Shown here piece by piece: positions 1-11,562 of a stretch of DNA of 64,000 bases. Position 1 is the stretch's first letter; every line of letters starts with the position of its first letter. Location of the stretch: NCBI RefSeq assembly GCF_026109735.1, contig NZ_CP069620.1, forward strand, positions 62,001 through 126,000, given 5' to 3'. Both the position numbers and the translations under genes were made by a program. The notes beneath the pieces are model-generated. The model was not told the DNA's origin and ran no database searches. It saw nothing but the letters and a program-made list of their open reading frames with translations. This stretch comes from Salinimicrobium tongyeongense. Its GTDB lineage: Bacteria > Bacteroidota > Bacteroidia > Flavobacteriales > Flavobacteriaceae.

Positions 1-2
1 AA

Positions 3-134
3 GGAGCAACGGGCATCTTTAGTATTACGGTTTATGCAGAAAAACCGGGTGCTGTAAAAGATAAACCGAAATTAAAAATGGCAGACCTGCAATCGCAGGG
101 AGCATGTTGTACTCCCGATTCTGGTTGTTGCTGA
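3..134 (+). CDS. C-terminal end of a Cys-rich-tailed protein, possibly an arsenite methyltransferase
   Basis: The reading frame open at the window start reads through 43 codons and stops at 132-134, so only the C-terminus is present. The visible part contains a beta-strand-like segment (GIFSITVYAEKP) followed by a polar linker and a tail with two Cys pairs (ACC-TPDSG-CC). A final Cys-Cys tail after a fold ending in VYAEKP-like sequence fits ArsM-type arsenite S-adenosylmethyltransferases, or another metal(loid)-handling protein. That identity is a guess from the tail alone. A strong hairpin with a T-run follows the stop directly, so this is the last gene of its transcript. Confidence 0.5.
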   Translation, partial: GATGIFSITVYAEKPGAVKDKPKLKMADLQSQGACCTPDSGCC

Positions 135-139
135 TAATG

Positions 140-187
140 AAAATCTGCGCAGAATGCTCATATTTTGCGCAGATTTTGATCTTTTTT
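140..187 (+). terminator. Rho-independent terminator, probably bidirectional
   Basis: A perfect 12-bp stem (140-151 pairs with 166-177, arms AAAATCTGCGCA/TGCGCAGATTTT) has a 14-nt loop and is followed by TTTTTT at 182-187. It ends the + strand gene that stops at 134. The A-run at the left foot could also serve the convergent cupin gene. Confidence 0.85.
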
Positions 188-530
188 AAGATTGATCGGC
201 CACACTTTTCACCCTTTCGGCAGTATCAGATTTTGACAGCGTGAGCCGCACAATACTGTCTTCCTCGGCCTTGAGATCGTGAGGTATATCGCCTTCCAGG
301 GAAAGAAGGTCTCCTTTACGTATGCGGTGCAATTCGCCGTTCACTCCAAAATTTATGGCACCCTCAAAAAGTTCCACCACAATGGGATAAGGAGTTTTAT
401 GTTCTTTCATGACCTGGCCTTTTTTCATAGCTATTCTTATTTCCCTGCTGCTATCGGTATCCAGCAGTACCTTTACCGCAGGTTTTTGATCATTGTATTC
501 GAGATCTTTAAGTAAAGAAGCAGTTTTCAT
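186..530 (-). CDS. Small cupin-domain protein
   Basis: This 114-residue protein has no signal peptide and is predicted to be cytoplasmic. It has the single-domain cupin layout. Motif 1 is degenerate (around residues 42-60, HKTPYPIVVELFEGAINF). The following turn (NGELHRIRKGDLLSLEGDIPHDL) has the Gly-Asp and Pro-His positions typical of cupin motif 2. Only some of the usual metal-binding His residues are visible, so it may bind a small ligand or metal, but no reaction can be assigned. It is a single gene convergent with the partial gene at the window start; a shared terminator lies between them. Small orphan cupins like this are common in Flavobacteriaceae and mostly uncharacterised. Confidence 0.75.
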   Translation of the reverse strand: MKTASLLKDLEYNDQKPAVKVLLDTDSSREIRIAMKKGQVMKEHKTPYPIVVELFEGAINFGVNGELHRIRKGDLLSLEGDIPHDLKAEEDSIVRLTLSKSDTAERVKSVADQS

Positions 531-713
531 AGTTTATTTTTTCAGTTTAATTCTGAAAGTACAAAAACTTCAGGAGAAGCCGGAATTTAAACAGCATGCT
601 AACATTTATTTCTGATTTCAATACTTCAGCAGAAGGTATTTTCCTGTGAATTTATTCAGCTTCAGTATCTCTGAAATTCAAAAGAACAAATCAATTTTTT
701 TCAGAAACAGCAA

Positions 714-749
714 TAAAAAAACCGCTTAAAAATGACATTTTAAGCGGTT
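714..749 (-). terminator. Terminator of the GH97 gene, carrying the dispersed near-palindrome
   Basis: The 12-bp arms are 720-731 and 738-749 (AACCGCTTAAAA/TTTTAAGCGGTT), with loop ATGACA. The A-run at 714-721 gives the U-run of the minus transcript. The top of the stem contains AAAATGACATTTT, the core of the dispersed motif described in the findings. Confidence 0.85.
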
Positions 750-770
750 CTTCCGAAGAAATTTTTTCTA

Positions 771-2939
<2,169 letters not shown>

Positions 2940-2959
2940 TTAATCGTTGATTTGAGAGA

Positions 2960-2985
2960 CAAATATAAAGCTTCTTATATAGAAG
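2960..2985 (-). promoter_or_regulatory. Candidate promoter of the GH97 gene
   Basis: Read on the minus strand, TATATTTG (2967 to 2960) matches the Bacteroidota -7 element TAnnTTTG and lies 30 nt before the GH97 start codon. Just upstream, 2971-2985 is an inverted repeat CTTCT-TATAT-AGAAG that could be an operator. No clear -33 TTTG was seen. Confidence 0.55.
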
Positions 2986-3014
2986 AAATGCCTGCTTCCT
3001 CAACTTAACACATT

Positions 3015-3096
3015 AAAAAAACAGGCTGTTTAAAAAGCTCTGGGATGCTGAAATTTAAGGTTGGCAGCATACAAAAAGTCCTTTTAAACAGCCTGT
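3015..3096 (-). terminator. Long-armed terminator after the porin gene
   Basis: The 15-bp arms are 3021-3035 and 3082-3096 (ACAGGCTGTTTAAAA and its complement), with an inner stem ATGCTG/CAGCAT in the loop. A-run 3014-3020 provides the U-run on the minus transcript. The GGCTGT...ACAGCC arms recur at 28674-28752. Confidence 0.8.
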
Positions 3097-3100
3097 AGTA

Positions 3101-4399
3101 CTAATTGCTATTGCTACAATTAATTACCTGTGTTTGGGGTTTGGTTTTCGTAAAACTAAACAGCTTCGGACTAAAATTGAGCATTACCCAGGCCCAATTC
3201 TGAACTCTTCCACTGTCACCTCCTTTTAAGACTTCCAGCGAATCACCTCCAAACATTTGGGAGTACCCAAAACTGATACCAAAATCTTTTCTGAATTTAT
3301 ACCCGGCTGAAAGGTCTATTTCGGTGCCAAGGTAGCTATCCTGTTCGTTTCCGGCGGCATCAACAACTTTTGCTGCGGAAGAGAAAACATGTGGCATTAG
3401 GGAGAATTCAAATTTTGGTGTGATATAGGAAAACTTTCCGTAGAGATCAAGCAAACCTACCGTATTCTGGTGGTTCCCCACGTAGAAATAATCCATATGG
3501 CCGTTAAAGGCATGATTGGTTCCAAAAAGTGGCGTAAAAGATTTAATTTCTCCCGAAGTATCATCCATATCGGTACCTGAAAGGTATTCGCCACCCAAAC
3601 CTGCTCGCCAGTTTTCTGAGACTTTATAGTGTACATCAAGGCCCGCATACCAGGCAGAAACATCACGATTGGTTCGGCTGCCGGCCTGGCCGTACGCGCC
3701 CACATTACCGTAAAATTTCCCGGAGACAAAGTTGTGAAAAGCCCCAAAAGTCTGGATGTAATCTGTTTCACGGTCGGCTTGTGGCGTATCAAATTCGTAG
3801 CCGGCATTCATCAGCAAAAAGCTAAAACCAACATTATTAACGTCCATATGGTACCAGGCCATTTGCAGGTTTTGATAAGAATTTACGCGGTAAGGAGCAT
3901 CAATAAGGCTCTCTGCCTCGGCATTGTAAGCCGCAGCTATATCGAGCCTGTGTTTATGGGCGGGCTTCCAGGAAAGCAAAACCGCATCATGGCTTTGCCC
4001 CTGCTGTGCCCAGTCTACCTGCCCAAGGATTCTCTGATTGTCGTAAGATAGGACCTGCCGGCCTGCCCGGAACAGGAAATTTTCACTCACCTGGTACTGC
4101 CCGTAGGCTTCAAAAACTGAAAATGCGTTCCTGTCTTCAAGGCGCATGCTGGGAGAATCTCCCCATACGCCCACGCTCTGGCCAGAAAATTTTACCGTAA
4201 GTGCCTCATCCCGATATCCCAAAGTGATGCGGCTACGCTGGGAAACCTGCGCGGCAGCATCGGTGTTTTCTGGTAAGAGGGTTTTATATCCGTTGCGGTA
4301 TTCAAAGCGGGGCCTCACCTGTAAATCGGCATCAAAAGTTTGTGCTGAAGAAGAAAGATAGATGAAAAGTGCTGTAAAAAGCAGAAGGCTGCGTTTCAT
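3101..4399 (-). CDS. Outer-membrane beta-barrel porin, alginate-export family
   Basis: This 432-residue protein has a signal peptide (residues 1-19, ending SSSAQ) and is then rich in alternating aromatic/polar strands. The start of the mature protein (VRPRFEYRNGYK, then QRSRITLGYRDE) matches the alginate_exp (AlgE-like) porin family as I know it. That family covers many Bacteroidota outer-membrane proteins with no link to alginate. It probably forms a passive anion or sugar-acid pore; the substrate is unknown. The C-terminus extends about 15 residues past the last predicted strand and contains a Cys. It is a single gene with its own promoter-like element and terminator, lying between the GH97 gene and a lipid kinase gene. 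Confidence 0.8.
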   Translation of the reverse strand: MKRSLLLFTALFIYLSSSAQTFDADLQVRPRFEYRNGYKTLLPENTDAAAQVSQRSRITLGYRDEALTVKFSGQSVGVWGDSPSMRLEDRNAFSVFEAYGQYQVSENFLFRAGRQVLSYDNQRILGQVDWAQQGQSHDAVLLSWKPAHKHRLDIAAAYNAEAESLIDAPYRVNSYQNLQMAWYHMDVNNVGFSFLLMNAGYEFDTPQADRETDYIQTFGAFHNFVSGKFYGNVGAYGQAGSRTNRDVSAWYAGLDVHYKVSENWRAGLGGEYLSGTDMDDTSGEIKSFTPLFGTNHAFNGHMDYFYVGNHQNTVGLLDLYGKFSYITPKFEFSLMPHVFSSAAKVVDAAGNEQDSYLGTEIDLSAGYKFRKDFGISFGYSQMFGGDSLEVLKGGDSGRVQNWAWVMLNFSPKLFSFTKTKPQTQVINCSNSN

Positions 4400-4429
4400 G
4401 GGATTTTAATTTTATTCCACAAAACAAGA

Positions 4430-4437
4430 CAAAGTTA
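4430..4437 (-). promoter_or_regulatory. Candidate -7 element of the porin gene
   Basis: TAACTTTG on the minus strand matches TAnnTTTG and lies 30 nt before the porin start codon, the same distance as at the GH97 gene. The -33 element is not evident. Confidence 0.5.
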
Positions 4438-4623
4438 TCCTAATTTATTATGACTTCGCTCATACTCCAGCTGCCCCTAAATATTTTAGTGCTCAAAAAA
4501 GCTAAAAATGCCATCAATTCTTCGGAAGTTTTCTCAAAACTTATGGATTTCAATTCCTTCTGAAGCTTAAACCACATTTGACCAGGTGGTGACCCGAATT
4601 TATTCCGCAGAAAATATCACCTT

Positions 4624-4642
4624 TCAAAAATGCCATTTTTGA
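4624..4642. repeat. Dispersed near-palindrome, full intergenic copy
   Basis: TCAAAAATGCCATTTTTGA: nine-base arms mirrored around a single central C. It is followed by CAGG and preceded by CCTT. The same CCTTTC...AGG frame surrounds the copy at 6529-6547. No T-run follows, so it is not an ordinary terminator. Confidence 0.8.
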
Positions 4643-4732
4643 CAGGGTACCCGAAACTGATGTATCACACTAATTTTTAGAAATATATGATTTAAAATTG
4701 TGACATCAGCAATCAGAAAAATAGTTAGACGC

Positions 4733-5629
4733 CTAAGGTGTCAAAAATGTGAAAAAACCCTGTTGATTTTTAACTTTGATCTCTTGCTGGCGGTAGTTTT
4801 CTACAATTTCATCGTCAACATGAACATCCTTGCCTTTCCACTTGAGGCGCATCGTTTTCACCTTCTGTAAATCGGCAAAATCTTCAAGTTTCTTCCCGGA
4901 ATTCCTTCCGTTTAAATGATCTTGGATATAAAGTTTGAATTCTTCCCTCTTTTCATTGCGAACGGTTACCAGTTCAAAATGACCGTCGCCAGTCTCTGCA
5001 TTGGGCGCAAGCTCGATATTGGGGCCAATATACCTGATGTTCATAAGTTCAACAAGAAGGAATTTTCCTGTTATTTCGTGGTCATCTGCAATAATGATGG
5101 CTTCCCGGGCTTCGTAAGTTTCAATAAGCTTCAGCAATTCTTTTAAGGACCTGGTAATTTCATCCTGTTTCTCATCATCGCCAAGGGCTTTCATGGTTCG
5201 TACCAGCTTTGGAAAAATGCCACATCCGATTCCCTCTATGAAAAAATGTGCTTCTTCAAGACCTTCAACCATCCCAATATCAAAACCTGTTTTGGAGGTT
5301 TGCGCCTCGATCGCTTCTTCGGAAGCCTTTAAATTAAAGGTAGTGGCAATATTATTGGCGGTCCCGTAAGGCAGCACCTGCACCGGCACCTGCTGCAGCT
5401 CACTGTCTTTGGCCTCGATCATGAGCTGGGTAAACTTCTGCACCGTACCATCTCCCCCGGCCACAAAAATGACTTCTGCTTTCTTTTTTAAAAACTGCTT
5501 CAGAAGCAGATCATCTGTCGAGAAATATGACACTTCATAACCCGCCTCTTCTATCTTGTTTATGAGATCATCCTTTTCGTGGTTTCCATCCCCGGCGGTG
5601 GGATTATGAACGAGAATAGCTTTTTTCAT
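4733..5629 (-). CDS. Diacylglycerol/lipid kinase-family protein (YegS/DgkB type)
   Basis: The protein begins MKKAILVHNPTAGDG, the usual first strand and phosphate loop of the family. This Met at 5629 is preferred over an in-frame Met 19 codons upstream, because the extra residues have no family counterpart. The product is 298 residues. The nucleotide-binding GGDGT motif is at residues 58-62 and a PYGTANNIA motif follows around residue 95. Family members phosphorylate lipid alcohols such as diacylglycerol with ATP at the inner face of the membrane; some act on other lipids. It is divergent from surE with a gap of about 130 bp. The last codons contain one half-site (TGTCAAAAATG, 4739-4749) of the dispersed motif. 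Confidence 0.88.
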   Translation of the reverse strand: MKKAILVHNPTAGDGNHEKDDLINKIEEAGYEVSYFSTDDLLLKQFLKKKAEVIFVAGGDGTVQKFTQLMIEAKDSELQQVPVQVLPYGTANNIATTFNLKASEEAIEAQTSKTGFDIGMVEGLEEAHFFIEGIGCGIFPKLVRTMKALGDDEKQDEITRSLKELLKLIETYEAREAIIIADDHEITGKFLLVELMNIRYIGPNIELAPNAETGDGHFELVTVRNEKREEFKLYIQDHLNGRNSGKKLEDFADLQKVKTMRLKWKGKDVHVDDEIVENYRQQEIKVKNQQGFFTFLTP

Positions 5630-5763
5630 CTTGTATCTTTCAGTAAATATAAGATGCCGACAGGAGAGAAAAAGGCATGTTAACACAGACTTATAATTCT
5701 GGCGTTTTATGTTATGCCAAAGTTTTGTAATTTCAGAAATAAGATAAAAAAAAGGAAAGCATT

Positions 5764-6492
5764 ATGAAAATACTGGTAACCAATGACGACGGAATTTACA
5801 GTCCCGGCCTTATGTGCCTGGCAAAATGCGCTTCAAAATACGGCGAGGTCATAGTAATGGCGCCCGATGTGGAACAATCATCAATGGGACAGGCCATCAC
5901 ATCGGCCCGGCCCATTACCTACAAAAAATCACCCATACATTTTGAAGGCATGGAGGCTTACCGGGTAAGTGGAACTCCCGCCGATTGTGTGGCTTTGGGA
6001 ACGCATTTATTTGACGATATAGACATAGTGCTTTCAGGGATTAACATAGGCTCAAATTTGGGGAATTCGGCCTGGCATTCAGGGACACTTTCGGCTGCGC
6101 GGCAGGCTGTTTTATTCGGAATTCGCGGAATTGCGCTGAGCGTGTCGGTGGGTGAAGGCGAACCCGATTTTGACAAGCTGGAACCTTTTGTTGTAGCTTC
6201 CCTGAAGGAAGTGATGCACGAATCTTCAATGGAACTGCTCAACATCAACTTTCCAAGAAACCCCGAAGGCGAGATTGTTTGGACCTGCCAGTCTATAAGG
6301 CATTACGACGGAAAAGTTGTTAGGCAGGAAGACCCTATGGGCCGCGAACACTACTGGTTCACCGTTTTTCCAATTGAAGAAGTGGAAGAAGGTACCGACC
6401 GCTGGGCCATTAAAAATGGCAAAACCAGCATCACTCCCATGATCCTCGATCTTACCGATAAAAAGGTACACCAGGCAAAGAACGGCAAGTGA
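5764..6492 (+). CDS. surE: 5'/3'-nucleotidase SurE
   Basis: This 242-residue cytoplasmic protein has near the standard SurE length. The N-terminal motif MKILVTNDDG gives the metal-binding Asp pair D8/D9. S39 in EQSSMG and N94 in SGINIGSN complete the known divalent-metal and phosphate site. SurE removes phosphate from nucleoside 5'- and 3'-monophosphates and is tied to stationary-phase survival. An AGGAAAG stretch 4 nt before the start codon is a rare Shine-Dalgarno-like site here and supports this start. It is a single gene, divergent from the lipid kinase gene and convergent with the GH43 gene. A long hairpin separates it from GH43. Confidence 0.95.
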   Translation: MKILVTNDDGIYSPGLMCLAKCASKYGEVIVMAPDVEQSSMGQAITSARPITYKKSPIHFEGMEAYRVSGTPADCVALGTHLFDDIDIVLSGINIGSNLGNSAWHSGTLSAARQAVLFGIRGIALSVSVGEGEPDFDKLEPFVVASLKEVMHESSMELLNINFPRNPEGEIVWTCQSIRHYDGKVVRQEDPMGREHYWFTVFPIEEVEEGTDRWAIKNGKTSITPMILDLTDKKVHQAKNGK

Positions 6493-6518
6493 TACCACCT
6501 TCTTCGGAACTGTCTCAA

Positions 6519-6555
6519 AACTTCCTTTCAAAAATACCATTTTTGAAAGGAAGTT
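6519..6555. repeat. Long hairpin containing the dispersed near-palindrome
   Basis: The 16-bp arms (6519-6534 and 6540-6555, AACTTCCTTTCAAAAA and its complement) have a 5-nt loop, TACCA. The top is a one-base variant of the near-palindrome (CAAAAATACCATTTTTG). It lies between the convergent surE and GH43 genes. It could stop transcription from either side but lacks a T-run after the stem. TTCTTCGGAA at 6500-6509 matches the layout of the copy near 4.5 kb. Confidence 0.75.
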
Positions 6556-6626
6556 CTACCGGTAAAGAATAAGGTCTCTATTGAAAATGTATTTTCTAAT
6601 CAATTATTGTTTTTCATTCCACTCTC

Positions 6627-8006
6627 TTAATTAAACTTCCACCAGTCAAAATAAAATAAATTTTTCTCTCCTCTGAAGACAAAATACAGGTCATGAACTC
6701 CTTGAATGTTTTTAATTACCGGTGCTGTAAATGTACTCCAAATCCCCTCTTCCCTTGTGGTATTTATCTCGACTGTTGCAATCACGGACCCGTCAATTTT
6801 ATCAGCCCGTATTTCAATCCTGCCTCCATAAATTGGTGAAACACTAACTTCTACCGATTGAGCACCATCAGCAAAATTAACGCCCTGCACTTTTATATAA
6901 TCACCATGATTGATTGCAGTAACAAATAAACGGTCGGCGATTCTCTTTCCCCTGGCCCAATCGAAATCGCCTTCCCACTCTGTTTCAAATCGGGTTTTTA
7001 CCCCTTCGCTCCAGGCCATGGTTTCTGCCTCAACACGATTAAAGGGATTCAGGGTACCTACTTGTTCTGGTCCTTCTACTGAAAAGTACTGCCGGTTTTT
7101 AATGGTTCCATCAGAATTGTAAACCATTTCATCCATATCCACCGAACGTCGTTCATAGAATTTTGGGGTTATTTTTTTCAACAGGTCGTAACTATGGCCG
7201 AAAACATACGATTTCCCTTTATATTGAATAATTCCGGGGTGATTGCCACGGCTTTTTTCGGATGCATCGACAATCATTCCTTTGTATTCCCAGGGTCCTG
7301 TAGGGGAGTCACTCATTGCATATCCAATTCCTTCGGGGCAGCAAGTGGAGGCATAAGCCATATAGTAATGATCATTGCGCTTCCACACCCAAGGTCCCTC
7401 CTGGTAATTAGCTGGGGTTGTGGGTTCCTGTATAATATCCCCAGAATAAGAAATCATGTCCTCATTCAGCTTTACGTAATAAACTTTAGGATTTCCCCAG
7501 TACATATATGCCTGACCATCATCATCAATTAATATGCTAGGGTCAATATCGTGATTACTGTTTTTAACCAGTGGTTTTCCGAGGGGATCTTTGAAAGGCC
7601 CATAAGGACTATCGGCCACCAAAACCCCAATCCCAACTCCACCAGGCATTGGACAATACAGATAAAATTTGCCATTGCGTTCTATGCATTGCACTGCCCA
7701 TGCACCATTGTCATAAGGTACCCACTCGAAATTATCTAATGATGCCACTACACCATGCTCGGTCCAGTTTACCATATCGGTGGAAGAATAAAGCAACCAA
7801 TCTTGCATTTTAAAACCCATTGCATCATCTTCATCATGGCTGGTATAAAGAAATACCGTATCGTTATGCACCAACGGAGCAGGGTCAGCAGTAAATTTCG
7901 TTTGTATGATAGGACGCTGCTGGACTGTATTTTGTGCACCAGCATAATAATTGACTGCCAACGCCATCAAAAATATGATTGTTCCATAAAAATTCTTGTT
8001 CATCAT
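6627..8006 (-). CDS. Secreted GH43 glycosidase with C-terminal CBM6
   Basis: This 459-residue protein has a signal peptide (about residues 1-24). A five-bladed beta-propeller GH43 domain (about 30-315) carries the family's three acidic residues: D41 (TADPAP, base), D155 (DIDPS) and E203 (EGPWVW, acid). A CBM6-like beta-sandwich (about 320-459, starting NRVEAETMAWSEG and ending in YFDWWKF) follows. Family members hydrolyse beta-xylosides, alpha-L-arabinofuranosides or galactan side chains; sequence alone does not choose between these. It stands alone, with no SusC/D or other hemicellulose genes near it, and has a 513-bp leader region. I see no operator or promoter good enough to report. Confidence 0.9.
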   Translation of the reverse strand: MMNKNFYGTIIFLMALAVNYYAGAQNTVQQRPIIQTKFTADPAPLVHNDTVFLYTSHDEDDAMGFKMQDWLLYSSTDMVNWTEHGVVASLDNFEWVPYDNGAWAVQCIERNGKFYLYCPMPGGVGIGVLVADSPYGPFKDPLGKPLVKNSNHDIDPSILIDDDGQAYMYWGNPKVYYVKLNEDMISYSGDIIQEPTTPANYQEGPWVWKRNDHYYMAYASTCCPEGIGYAMSDSPTGPWEYKGMIVDASEKSRGNHPGIIQYKGKSYVFGHSYDLLKKITPKFYERRSVDMDEMVYNSDGTIKNRQYFSVEGPEQVGTLNPFNRVEAETMAWSEGVKTRFETEWEGDFDWARGKRIADRLFVTAINHGDYIKVQGVNFADGAQSVEVSVSPIYGGRIEIRADKIDGSVIATVEINTTREEGIWSTFTAPVIKNIQGVHDLYFVFRGEKNLFYFDWWKFN

Positions 8007-8519
8007 ATTATTTAGAATTAAACTTTATCTATTTCCTGAATCTGAGCTTTTTTAAGTATTGAACCTTAGAATAAATTCTCATTGTTAGAGGCCAAAAGAA
8101 TGATACCACCACTATTTATTTTAACTAACATCAACGTTGCAGCCAACAGCCGGATTAACTAAAGTGGCAAATGGGAAGGTTCTGCCTGTCTCAAGTAACG
8201 CTTCTTTCTTGTACATTAAAAGTAAGAATTTACCTATTAAAAAAGCACTTTTACTGGCAGCAATGTAAAGCAGTAATCAAACTCTGCATGGTCTTTCACT
8301 ATTTATGTTGAAGTTTTGACGAGCCGGGATTTAAAATTACTCCGGAGATAAAGGCCTCAGCTGAGATTTAGAAGATTGATGCTACTTTTCTAAAGATTTC
8401 AACTGGAAAAAACTCTCCTTCAGAAAAAATCATTCAGAAATGACATTTTAAAGACTTCATAAAAAAATAGCAGCCACCCATTACAGGCAGCTGCTACAAA
8501 AAAATTGGAAGGTAAAAAG
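8007..8519. other. Non-coding gap between the GH43 and sugar kinase genes
   Basis: This 513-bp region lies between the GH43 start and the kinase stop, both on the minus strand. No coding frame resembling a protein was found. The proximal end holds the kinase terminator (8461-8504). A weak copy of the dispersed motif (GAAATGACATTTTAA) is at 8437-8451. The rest shows nothing I can name. Confidence 0.6.
8461..8504 (-). terminator. Terminator of the BadF/NAGK-type kinase gene
   Basis: Arms TAGCAGC (8468-8474) and GCTGCTA (8490-8496) are flanked by A-runs at 8461-8467 and 8498-8504. The first gives a U-run on the minus transcript. Confidence 0.75.
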
Positions 8520-9377
8520 TTATTTCCCTATGATGTGTTTTCTGTAGTAATCAAGAATACCGTCTATTGGCCGCTGTACAAAATTACCCGGCTCAAGCAT
8601 GTAGGGCTGCAAAGAATCCTTGATAATATCCTGGGAAAAATAAGCGATAGATCCTACAAAATGTATTGGCACATTTTGAGCTTCCTTGAAACATAGAACC
8701 CTGTGTTCAATAAAGTTCTGCATTCCTTCGGCTATGAGCTGGTAGAAATAACCATTTCTTTCATTTTTGAAGATGAATTCAGCAAAATGGGCGAGATACG
8801 TATTGGGATTGTCCTTTTTGTAAATGTTCTCTTTTATGGTATCTGAAGACAAATCATACTCTTTTTCAAACACCTCGGCAATTTTCTTGGGCATTTTCTT
8901 GTAGTAGTAATCTCTGATAAGTCTTTTTCCAAAGTAATTTCCGCTGGCTTCATCCATTAAGATAAATCCGAGGGAATCTACGGCTGTTTTTACAGATTTA
9001 CCGTCATAGTAACAGCTGTTGGAACCTGTTCCCAGAATACAAACAATTCCGGGTTTATCGGTTACTGCATAAACTGCCGCGACCATGTCTTCCTGCACTT
9101 TTACCTCGGTGGCACCCGAGAAGAATGTGCTAAGGATAGACTGCAACAGGGCTGTGGGTTTAGGGGTACCGCATCCTGCCCCGTAAAAGTGTACTCTTTC
9201 TACTTTATCTTTAACCTGCTTTAGATCAAGGTTTTCCTCCAGCCTTGCATGAAGTACTTCGGTTTTGAACACTGCGGGGTTTAGGCCTTTAGTGCGTGTT
9301 TTCATGATTTGCTCCCCTTTCGAATCGAGTAAGATCCAGTCACATTTAGTGGAGCCTCCGTCTGCTATTAATATCAT
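8520..9377 (-). CDS. BadF/BadG-type ATPase, N-acetylhexosamine kinase-like
   Basis: This 285-residue cytoplasmic protein has the ASKHA sugar-kinase fold. The phosphate-1 loop is DGGSTKCDW (residues 6-14) and the second phosphate loop is ILGTGSNS (about 114-121). The FYGAGCGT segment and the length match the N-acetylglucosamine kinase-like group in Bacteroidota. It probably phosphorylates a hexosamine or hexose. It lies after gapA but beyond a strong terminator (9392-9423), so it may depend on read-through; I found no promoter of its own. In this window it is a possible GlcNAc/GalNAc kinase for the region-4 glycan locus, which lacks a member of this family; that link is inference. Confidence 0.8.
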   Translation of the reverse strand: MILIADGGSTKCDWILLDSKGEQIMKTRTKGLNPAVFKTEVLHARLEENLDLKQVKDKVERVHFYGAGCGTPKPTALLQSILSTFFSGATEVKVQEDMVAAVYAVTDKPGIVCILGTGSNSCYYDGKSVKTAVDSLGFILMDEASGNYFGKRLIRDYYYKKMPKKIAEVFEKEYDLSSDTIKENIYKKDNPNTYLAHFAEFIFKNERNGYFYQLIAEGMQNFIEHRVLCFKEAQNVPIHFVGSIAYFSQDIIKDSLQPYMLEPGNFVQRPIDGILDYYRKHIIGK

Positions 9378-9391
9378 AATAGGAAAGTGTC

Positions 9392-9423
9392 AAAAAGCCC
9401 TGACAGTACCGTCAGGGCTTTTT
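9392..9423 (-). terminator. Terminator of gapA
   Basis: Perfect 13-bp arms (9392-9404 and 9411-9423, AAAAAGCCCTGAC and its complement) with a 6-nt loop and A/T runs on both sides. It terminates gapA on the minus strand and works in principle both ways. Confidence 0.9.
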
Positions 9424-9428
9424 TATTA

Positions 9429-10445
<1,017 letters not shown>

Positions 10446-10451
10446 TTAAAA

Positions 10452-11438
10452 TTATACGGTAGTTATGTTTAACACCCGTCTCAATTCTTTATCTAATGGC
10501 CTGCGGCCTTTAATGGCGACTTCAAAGTCTACCGAGGTTACGATTTTATTGGTGATTCCAACCATTACTCCACTTTCTCCCCTTAAAATGGCTTCTACGG
10601 CACCTACGCCCAGTTTACTGGCGAGTACCCTGTCATAGCAACTGGGTGCCCCCCCTCTTTGGATGTGCCCCAAAACCGAAACCCGGATGTCGTAACCCGT
10701 AAGGTTTTCACCAATGAATTCGGCAAGTTCAAAAATGTTCTTTCCGCTTTTTTCACCTTCGGCTACTACGATGATACTTGAAGTTTTGCCACTTTTTCGG
10801 CTTTTCATGAGAGATTCCATCATGCGGTCTATCCCCATGTCTTCTTCAGGAATAAGGATCTCTTCGGCTCCGGCTCCAATTCCACTGTTCAAGGCGATAT
10901 CACCGGCGTCACGGCCCATTACCTCAACAAGAAAAAGACGGTCATGTGAACTGGCCGTGTCGCGTATCTTGTCAATAGCGTCAACCACGGTGTTCAAAGC
11001 CGTATCATAGCCAATTGTATAATCTGTACCGTTAATGTCGTTGTCAATAGTTCCGGGAATTCCCACTATGGGGATATTGTGTTCTTCCTGCAGGTGGATG
11101 GCACCGGTGAAGGTTCCGTCTCCCCCAATGACCACAAGAGCATCAATTCCGGCTTCCTGAAGCCTTTTAAAAGCCTTTGCACGACCTTCTTTGGTTCGGA
11201 ACTCCTGCGAACGGGCCGATTTGAGAAAGGTCCCGCCTTTATTGATGATGTTTCTTACAGAGCGGGCAGTGAGCAATTCAAACTCACCTTCTATAAGGCC
11301 CTGGTAGCCCCTGTAAATTCCTATACACTCGATATTGTAGTAAGCACAACTTCGGGTCACAGCTCTAATCGCCGCATTCATTCCGGGAGCATCACCTCCC
11401 GAAGTTAAAACCCCGATCTTTTTAATATTCTCTAACAT
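10452..11438 (-). CDS. pfkA: ATP-dependent 6-phosphofructokinase
   Basis: This 328-residue protein has the standard PfkA length. GVLTSGGDAPGMN (residues 9-21) and GGDGT (105-109) form the ATP site. GTIDNDI (129-135) carries the catalytic Asp D132. The Gly in GGDGT points to ATP rather than pyrophosphate as phosphate donor. It makes fructose 1,6-bisphosphate. It lies upstream of gapA in the same transcript. The terminator of the glucan operon (11515-11542) separates it from the GH13 gene, so glycolytic and glucan genes are adjacent but separately transcribed. No TAnnTTTG element was found in its short leader. Confidence 0.97.
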   Translation of the reverse strand: MLENIKKIGVLTSGGDAPGMNAAIRAVTRSCAYYNIECIGIYRGYQGLIEGEFELLTARSVRNIINKGGTFLKSARSQEFRTKEGRAKAFKRLQEAGIDALVVIGGDGTFTGAIHLQEEHNIPIVGIPGTIDNDINGTDYTIGYDTALNTVVDAIDKIRDTASSHDRLFLVEVMGRDAGDIALNSGIGAGAEEILIPEEDMGIDRMMESLMKSRKSGKTSSIIVVAEGEKSGKNIFELAEFIGENLTGYDIRVSVLGHIQRGGAPSCYDRVLASKLGVGAVEAILRGESGVMVGITNKIVTSVDFEVAIKGRRPLDKELRRVLNITTV

Positions 11439-11514
11439 CCATGTAAAGCTATTTCAATTATATAAGATAACCTAATCTATTAAACTTCTCAAACGTTTTC
11501 GGTTAATAAAAAAG

Positions 11515-11542
11515 AAAAAAGCCCCTTTTTTGAGGCTTTTTT
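11515..11542 (-). terminator. Terminator of the maltodextrin operon
   Basis: Arms AAAAAAGCC (11515-11523) and GGCTTTTTT (11534-11542) flank a 10-nt loop; the A-run gives a U-run on the minus transcript. It lies 21 bp after the GH13 lipoprotein gene. Confidence 0.85.
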
Positions 11543-11562
11543 ATATTTTTTTAGGCTATTTA

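Larger units (their letters stand above)
4400..4732. other. Intergenic region with porin promoter and repeat elements
   Basis: This 333-bp gap shows no convincing coding frame. It holds a candidate -7 element for the porin on the minus strand (TAACTTTG, 4437 to 4430). It also has a segment at 4513-4541 starting TTCTTCGGAA and containing TCTCAAAACTT, and a full copy of the dispersed near-palindrome at 4624-4642. The last two are repeated together in the gap at 6493-6626. Confidence 0.7.
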
